The notes beneath the pieces were generated by a model. The model did no database searches, was not told the DNA's origin, and worked only from the letters and a program-made list of their open reading frames with translations. Below, piece after piece: positions 61,237 through 64,000 of a stretch of DNA of 64,000 nt. A program made the translations under genes and the position numbers. The DNA lies in assembly GCA_963844235.1 (NCBI GenBank), contig CAWJNF010000004.1:868001-932000 (forward strand). The letters run 5' to 3'. Origin of the DNA: CAWJNF01 sp963844235. GTDB taxonomy: Bacteria > Actinomycetota > Thermoleophilia > Gaiellales > Gaiellaceae. Positions within the stretch are counted from its first letter, which is position 1; each line of letters begins with the position of its first letter.

Positions 61237-63348
61237 CTACGATTGCCGGCGGGAGGCGGGTTCCCCCCACCCAGGGTGGGGCATTCGAGGTGCCGCGTCA
61301 CGTGCCGCCGCCGGCTCGATCACGATCAGGGCGTCCACGGCCACGGCACCGTCCTCGCCGAGGATCAGCGGGTTGACGTCGATCTCCGCCACCTGCGGAT
61401 GCTCGATGGCCAGACGTCCGATGGCGACGAGCGTCCGCGCAAGCGCCTCCTGCGCCTCGGCGCTCGCGATGCCGGCGAGGCCGGGAGCCAGCGAGACGAG
61501 CTCACGCGCCTCGACGAGGGACAGCGGAGCCAGGCCGACTGCCGCGAGCCCCAACCCCTCGACGGCGATGCCGCCGAGCCCGACGGCGAGGACCGGGCCG
61601 TAGTCTCGGTCGCGGGTCATGCCGCAGATCGCCTCGGGGCCCGGGGCGACCTGGGCGGCGACGAGCACGTGCCCGCCCAGGCGCTCTGCCGCACGGGCAG
61701 CCGCCTCGGCACTCTCGACCCCCACCACGACGCCGCCCGCCGCGCTCTTGTGAGCGGGGCCGTCGAGCTTGACGACCACCGGGAGCCCCACCTCCTCGGC
61801 TCGGCGTGCCGCCTCCTCCGGCGACGCGGCTCTCCGGCGCGGCGGGAAGGGAACGCCGTAGCGCTCGAGGATCGCGGCTGATTCGAGCTCCGGCATCGGT
61901 CCGCTCTCGGGCCACTCGACCGGTACCGGTCGCTCCGAGCCCTCCACCTGCGAAGCGCGGTCGCCGGGCCGCCACCGAGCGACCGCGGCGAGCGCGCGCA
62001 TCGCGTGTGCGGAGCCGCGCAGGAGCGGAATGTCGAGCTCGCGGGCGAGCTCCGCGATGGCCACCGGCGGATCCGAGACGTGGACGGAGGTGACGGCCGG
62101 GAAGACACCCGTCTCGTCGCTGACGCGCGCCAGCGCGCGCACGATCAGGTCACACCAGGACGTCTCGTCGGCGCCGCGATACTGGGACAGATCGATCTGC
62201 GCCAGCAGTACGTCGTAGTCGCCCGAGCCTGCGAGCAGCTCGAGCGAGCGAGGGTAGACGATGCGCTCGTCGTCGATCGCCCAGCAGTCGAGCGGGTTCT
62301 CGGGAGCCAGGAAGTTCGGGAACTCCGCGGTGAGCGCCGACGCGAGCTTCGGCGAGAGAGGCTCGAACGGCATCGCGGCCGCCTCGCCGTGATCGGCGAG
62401 GAGAGCGCACTCACCGCCGGACTCCGAGACGGCCGCGACGCGCAGCCCGCGCGGTCGGCGCCGCCGTCCGAGCACCTCGAGGGTCTCGAGGAAGTCGTGG
62501 AAGTCGTCCACCTCGATGGCGCCGTGACGGCGAAGCAAGGCGGAGAAGGCGCGGTCCGAGCCGACGAGCGCGCCCGTGTGCGCCAGCGCTGCCCGCGCGG
62601 CGGCAGGCGAGCGCCCGACCTTGAGGCAGACGACCGGGGTGCCGGCCGTGGCGCAGCACGCGAGCGCCTGCGCAAAGGCCGCCGGCCGTCGCACCGTCTC
62701 GAGGAAGACGCCCACCGCGCGAGTTCCCCCGTCCTCGGCGAGGAAGCCGACGATGTCGGCGGCGTCTCTGACGAGCTCCCCGCCGCAGGAGACGACGACA
62801 CGAAAGCCGATCCGCGGCCCGCAGGCGATGAGCGCCTCTGCGATCGAGCCCGATTGCGCCACCACCGACACATGACCCGGCAAGAACGTCGCTGGGATCG
62901 TGCCGAGCCAGGGTGAGGGGCCGTCCGGCCGCGCGATACCCATGCAGTTGTGGCCGATGGCCGCGGCGCCGAGCTCGGCGGCGCGGGCGGCCAGCCTCCC
63001 TGCGACGCCCGCGGCTTCGGCCCCCGCCTCGGCGCCGATGCCCGGGATCACGAAGGAGCGGATGCCGGCCGCGGCTGCGTCCTCGAACGCCTCCTCGACG
63101 CTGCCGTGGCCTACGAGCAGCAGCGCGGTCTCCGGCAACTCCGGCAACGCGGCGACCGTCGGCGCGCAGCGCAGGCCGAGCGCGTCGGCTCTCGAGGGGT
63201 GAACGCCCCACGCCACGCCGCCGGCTCGAAGCACGTTCGCGATTGCCGCGGGCTTCGACGGCGAGGCGCCCACGACCGCGAGTGAGCGCGGGTAGAGGAG
63301 CGACGCGAGCCCGCCGCGCAGCTCATCCCCGATGGCGGTGCCCGTCAC
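61237..63348 (-). CDS. NDP-forming acyl-CoA synthetase (fused alpha/beta)
   Basis: 703 residues. CoA-binding domain SLLYPRSLAVVGASPSKP, then succinyl-CoA-ligase-like domains with GHNCMGIARPDG, VSVVAQSGSIAEALI and AALAHTGALVGSD, then a C-terminal ATP-grasp domain: LERYGVPFPPRRRA, GLPVVVKLDGPAHKSAAGGVVVG and VAEIDVNPLILGEDG. It makes an acyl-CoA from acid, CoA and ATP giving ADP. GTG 63348 follows the MFS stop (63359) by 10 bases. It could feed the enoyl-CoA hydratase operon 65 bases downstream. Confidence 0.9.
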   Translation of the reverse strand: MTGTAIGDELRGGLASLLYPRSLAVVGASPSKPAAIANVLRAGGVAWGVHPSRADALGLRCAPTVAALPELPETALLLVGHGSVEEAFEDAAAAGIRSFVIPGIGAEAGAEAAGVAGRLAARAAELGAAAIGHNCMGIARPDGPSPWLGTIPATFLPGHVSVVAQSGSIAEALIACGPRIGFRVVVSCGGELVRDAADIVGFLAEDGGTRAVGVFLETVRRPAAFAQALACCATAGTPVVCLKVGRSPAAARAALAHTGALVGSDRAFSALLRRHGAIEVDDFHDFLETLEVLGRRRRPRGLRVAAVSESGGECALLADHGEAAAMPFEPLSPKLASALTAEFPNFLAPENPLDCWAIDDERIVYPRSLELLAGSGDYDVLLAQIDLSQYRGADETSWCDLIVRALARVSDETGVFPAVTSVHVSDPPVAIAELARELDIPLLRGSAHAMRALAAVARWRPGDRASQVEGSERPVPVEWPESGPMPELESAAILERYGVPFPPRRRAASPEEAARRAEEVGLPVVVKLDGPAHKSAAGGVVVGVESAEAAARAAERLGGHVLVAAQVAPGPEAICGMTRDRDYGPVLAVGLGGIAVEGLGLAAVGLAPLSLVEARELVSLAPGLAGIASAEAQEALARTLVAIGRLAIEHPQVAEIDVNPLILGEDGAVAVDALIVIEPAAARDAAPRMPHPGWGEPASRRQS

Positions 63349-63358
63349 AGCGGCACCA

Positions 63359-64000
63359 TCACGGACGGTGCACCGGCGACACCGTCTCCAACGCTCGAAC
63401 TCCATCGGCGGCGGCGTAGGAGCGCGCGACGACCAGGAGCCAGGCGGCGGTGCCGAGCGCCAGCCCGATAACGGCTGCGTAGGCGACTCGCGCGCCGATC
63501 GTCTCTGCAAGAGCGCCGGCCACGAGCGGCCCGACCAGCGTGGCCGTTCCCCAGCCGACGTTTACGAGCCCGAGGGCGGCGCCACGTCCGACGCCGGTAC
63601 GGAGAGCGCCTTTCGCCGTTAGAGGAAAGGAGATCGTGTAGAGCAGCGCGACCGCGAGCGCGCGCAGCGCCACCCCCGCGACGATGCTGGCGGTCTCCGT
63701 GCTGGCGACGAGCGGTACGACGGCAAGCGCCAGCGCCATGGAGCCCGCCGCCGCGGCGCCGATCGTGACGACCCGGTCGCCGAGCCGGACGCAGGCCGTG
63801 CTCCCCACGAGGAACGCCGCAGCGGCAAGCGAGAAGACCGCGCCGATCGTGCCGGAGGAAAGGCCGTTCTCGTCCAGCTGGAGCGGCGCGAGCAAACCCA
63901 CGACGCCATCCGAGATTCCGGCCAGCACCGTGATCGCCAGGGCCGCGATCAGCAGGTGCTCCCGCCGCACCGCTCGCACCGTGGTGCGGATGGAGAGCGG
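63359..64000 (-). CDS. MFS transporter, C-terminal half (cut by window edge)
   Basis: The frame is open to the right edge. About six hydrophobic helices are visible (HLLIAALAITVLAGISDGVV, then GTIGAVFSLAAAAFLVGS, IVAGVALRALAVALLYTISF, VGWGTATLVGPLVAGALAE and AYAAVIGLALGTAAWLL), consistent with the second half of a 12-helix carrier. The loop RTGVGRGAALGLVN lies between helices 10 and 11. It precedes the acyl-CoA synthetase gene by 10 bases and is probably co-transcribed. Substrate unknown. Confidence 0.85.
   Translation of the reverse strand, partial: PLSIRTTVRAVRREHLLIAALAITVLAGISDGVVGLLAPLQLDENGLSSGTIGAVFSLAAAAFLVGSTACVRLGDRVVTIGAAAAGSMALALAVVPLVASTETASIVAGVALRALAVALLYTISFPLTAKGALRTGVGRGAALGLVNVGWGTATLVGPLVAGALAETIGARVAYAAVIGLALGTAAWLLVVARSYAAADGVRALETVSPVHRP

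Overview
The window is high-GC DNA (about 70% by eye) with many GTG starts, frequent 4-base stop/start overlaps and an actinobacterial gene set: a MarP-like acid-resistance protease, a PucR regulator, a CvpA/trypsin fusion, OmpR-type two-component genes, and Mo-hydroxylase and hydantoinase clusters. I read it as a chromosomal segment of an actinomycete, plausibly of the Thermoleophilia type. That placement is an inference from gene content and no marker gene proves it. I saw no tRNA, rRNA, CRISPR array, phage gene or complete insertion sequence. No stretch longer than about 300 bases lacks a gene.

Layout. 0-15 kb is mostly housekeeping: a PepSY protein divergent from an OmpR-type regulator/kinase pair, a small 11-mer-repeat protein, a glutamine amidotransferase, a ring-cleaving dioxygenase/carboxylesterase pair (MhqO/MhqD-like), a MarP-like protease, a three-subunit molybdenum hydroxylase, a thioredoxin/CcdA pair, and purM-purN-purH. 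From 15 to 61 kb the content is dominated by enzymes acting on small nitrogen compounds: PucR regulator, two trimethylamine-dehydrogenase-family flavoproteins, Co-type nitrile hydratase (alpha, beta, activator), hydantoinase A/B with a class III aminotransferase, sarcosine/N-methyl amino acid oxidase, a 2-ketoarginine-decarboxylase-like ThDP enzyme, a HisC-like aminotransferase, a C45 acyltransferase, two further FAD oxidoreductases, a polyamine-type ABC transporter (potADBC), a histone-deacetylase-like amidohydrolase divergent from a dimethylargininase-like hydrolase, a creatinase/ectoine-hydrolase-like M24 protein, a cupin, an NAD-glutamate dehydrogenase and a glutamate-semialdehyde-aminomutase-like aminotransferase. 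Together they suggest uptake and stepwise deamination of polyamines, guanidino compounds, N-methyl compounds and nitriles.

The most unusual locus is 53.5-57.1 kb. A group II PLP amino acid decarboxylase and an MFS transporter are translationally coupled, and each carries a C-terminal cyclic-nucleotide-binding domain with an apparently intact phosphate-binding cassette. This looks like a decarboxylation/export pair whose two halves are both allosterically gated. The right end (57-64 kb) holds an SDR, the second trimethylamine-dehydrogenase-like protein, an enoyl-CoA hydratase, an NDP-forming acyl-CoA synthetase and a partial MFS gene.

Two or three families of short palindromic repeats lie between genes. 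Seven copies share a core of GTAGGGGCCGGAT and its complement; others are built from GGGGTCAAGTCTTG or GGGGTCTGACCCC. Several genes are damaged: the glutamate dehydrogenase needs about eight single-base corrections, potD needs one, one oxidoreductase and one DUF3455 gene are fragments, and the divergent nitrile hydratase/flavoprotein pair both lack an ordinary start codon where homology begins. Some of these could be assembly errors.
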